A stretch of DNA of 6,499 bases, from the NCBI GenBank assembly GCA_937951935.1, contig CALGAM010000059.1, forward strand, positions 1-6,499, written 5' to 3'. The stretch comes from an uncultured Micromonospora sp. Lineage in GTDB: Bacteria > Actinomycetota > Actinomycetes > Mycobacteriales > Micromonosporaceae. This document shows, piece by piece, positions 6,203 through 6,499 of the stretch. Below the pieces are notes generated by a model. It saw nothing but the letters and a program-made list of their open reading frames with translations. It did not search any database and was not told the DNA's origin. A program made the translations under genes and the position numbers. Within the stretch, counting starts at the first letter, position 1, and each line of letters begins with the position of its first letter.

Positions 6203-6231
6203 ATAGTGCTGTCGACTACATGACGTGTCAA
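6203..6231 (-). promoter_or_regulatory. Candidate sigma-70-type promoter for the binding-protein/liv operon
   Basis: On the minus strand a perfect TTGACA (6226-6231) is followed 17 bases later by CACTAT (6203-6208). A better -10 match, TATATC (6200-6205), would need a 20-base spacer. The patch is clearly AT-richer than its surroundings. Transcription from here would start near 6196 and give a 5' leader of about 160 bases before the GTG at 6037. The -35 match is strong, the -10 imperfect. Confidence 0.45.
6204..6230. promoter_or_regulatory. Possible operator: two short inverted repeats over the promoter
   Basis: TAGT (6204-6207) and ACTA (6215-6218) flank a 7-base centre between the -10 and -35 regions. 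TGAC (6221-6224) and GTCA (6227-6230) with a 2-base spacer overlap the -35 hexamer. The arms are only four bases each, so this is weak evidence, but the position is where a repressor of the divergent region would bind. Confidence 0.25.
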
Positions 6232-6272
6232 GGGCCACAATGCTGCCCCGGTATCACGAAGGGAGCAAGTAC

Positions 6273-6446
6273 GTGATCATCGGGCTCCTGCCGGTTGACC
6301 TGCTCATCCATGCCCCGGGGCGGTGGTGGGAGCCGGCGCGGGCGCCCGGATGTCCACCCCGCGGCCCCATCCGCACGCCCGGAAGCCGCGACGAACCGAC
6401 GAATGGGTTGTTCCACCGACACGAAGGGGTCGTCGAAGCGCGATGA
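6273..6446 (+). CDS. Possible small leader ORF upstream of etfB (57 residues, doubtful)
   Basis: A GTG at 6273 preceded by GAAGGGAG with a 7-base spacer opens a 57-codon frame. Its TGA overlaps the etfB ATG as ATGA, the same coupling arrangement seen between livH and livM. The product starts VIIGLLPVDLLIHAPGRWWE and then becomes Pro/Arg/Gly-rich, with no domain I recognise. etfB has no well-spaced ribosome site of its own (GAAGGGG is 14 bases away), which would fit translational coupling. Against it: short length, unremarkable composition, and open frames are common in GC-rich DNA. It could equally be untranslated leader. Confidence 0.22.
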   Translation: MIIGLLPVDLLIHAPGRWWEPARAPGCPPRGPIRTPGSRDEPTNGLFHRHEGVVEAR

Positions 6447-6499
6447 AGATCGTGGTGTTGGTCAAGCAGGTGCCGGATTCGAGTACGGATCGTGTGTTG
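6443..6499 (+). CDS. etfB: Electron transfer flavoprotein beta subunit (first 19 codons only)
   Basis: The ATG at 6443 opens MKIVVLVKQVPDSSTDRVL, the highly characteristic N-terminus of EtfB (FixA) proteins, before the window ends. EtfB pairs with EtfA to carry electrons from acyl-CoA and related flavin dehydrogenases to the respiratory chain, with FAD and AMP bound in the heterodimer. The N-terminal strand and the KQVPD motif belong to the adenine-nucleotide-binding alpha-hydrolase-like fold. It is divergent from the liv operon, separated by about 400 bases. An etfA partner would be expected immediately beyond the right edge. Its proximity to the transporter may be a functional link or simply adjacent housekeeping DNA. 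Confidence 0.88.
   Translation, partial: MKIVVLVKQVPDSSTDRVL

Larger units (their letters stand above)
6038..6442. other. Divergent intergenic region between binding-protein gene and etfB
   Basis: About 400 bases without a confident gene. From left to right it contains the binding-protein ribosome site, the GNRA-loop hairpin and a GC-rich stretch with no clear signal (about 6090-6190). Next come the AT-rich promoter patch (about 6198-6231) and then DNA covered by a weak leader ORF candidate (6273-6446). I see no tRNA, riboswitch or intrinsic terminator. A convincing plus-strand promoter for etfB was not found. Confidence 0.6.

Noticed and set aside
6346..6374. Inverted repeat CGGATG/CATCCG upstream of etfB
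   Set aside because: Six-base arms around a 15-base loop are expected by chance in this composition and have no informative position.
6228..6422. A 64-codon minus-strand frame in the intergenic region
   Set aside because: It has no recognisable motif and overlaps the promoter patch; I see nothing to support translation.

Overview
The window is very GC-rich DNA with the codon pattern of a high-GC actinomycete (nearly all third positions G or C, frequent GTG starts). The protein sequences resemble those of Micromonosporaceae, but that placement rests on memory and is moderately confident. No exotic defence, mobile or CRISPR system is visible. The content is a transport and metabolism locus.

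Layout. Almost the whole window is one minus-strand gene train, read from right to left. It starts with a type I periplasmic-binding lipoprotein (6037 to 4814). A very strong stem-loop (4774-4812) follows, then the two membrane permeases LivH-like (4752 to 3877) and LivM-like (3880 to 2864), then the two ATPases LivG-like (2871 to 2044) and LivF-like (2057 to 1326). The four core transporter genes overlap one another by 4, 8 and 14 bases, so they are almost certainly co-transcribed and translationally coupled. After a 75-79 base gap with a second hairpin come a short-chain dehydrogenase/reductase (1247 to 342) and, 36 bases on, the N-terminal two-thirds or so of a PaaY-type gamma-carbonic-anhydrase-fold protein that runs off the left edge (305 to 1).

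Right edge. About 400 bases of intergenic DNA (6038-6442) separate the binding-protein gene from the divergent first 19 codons of an electron-transfer flavoprotein beta subunit (etfB, 6443 onward). This region holds a relatively AT-rich patch (about 6198-6231) with a credible minus-strand promoter and small inverted repeats. It also holds a hairpin with a GNRA-type loop in the predicted 5' leader, and a possible 57-codon leader ORF that overlaps the etfB start as ATGA.

How the genes may work together (inference). A HAAT/Liv-type ABC importer captures an unknown organic solute, possibly an amino acid, amide, or small organic or aromatic acid. The SDR and the PaaY-like protein, with the divergent ETF as electron carrier, would fit downstream oxidation and CoA-thioester chemistry. 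The substrate cannot be read from the sequence. The most unusual protein-level detail is the LivF-like ATPase, which carries proline where ABC ATPases have the switch histidine (or glutamine in LivF relatives), while its LivG-like partner keeps histidine.
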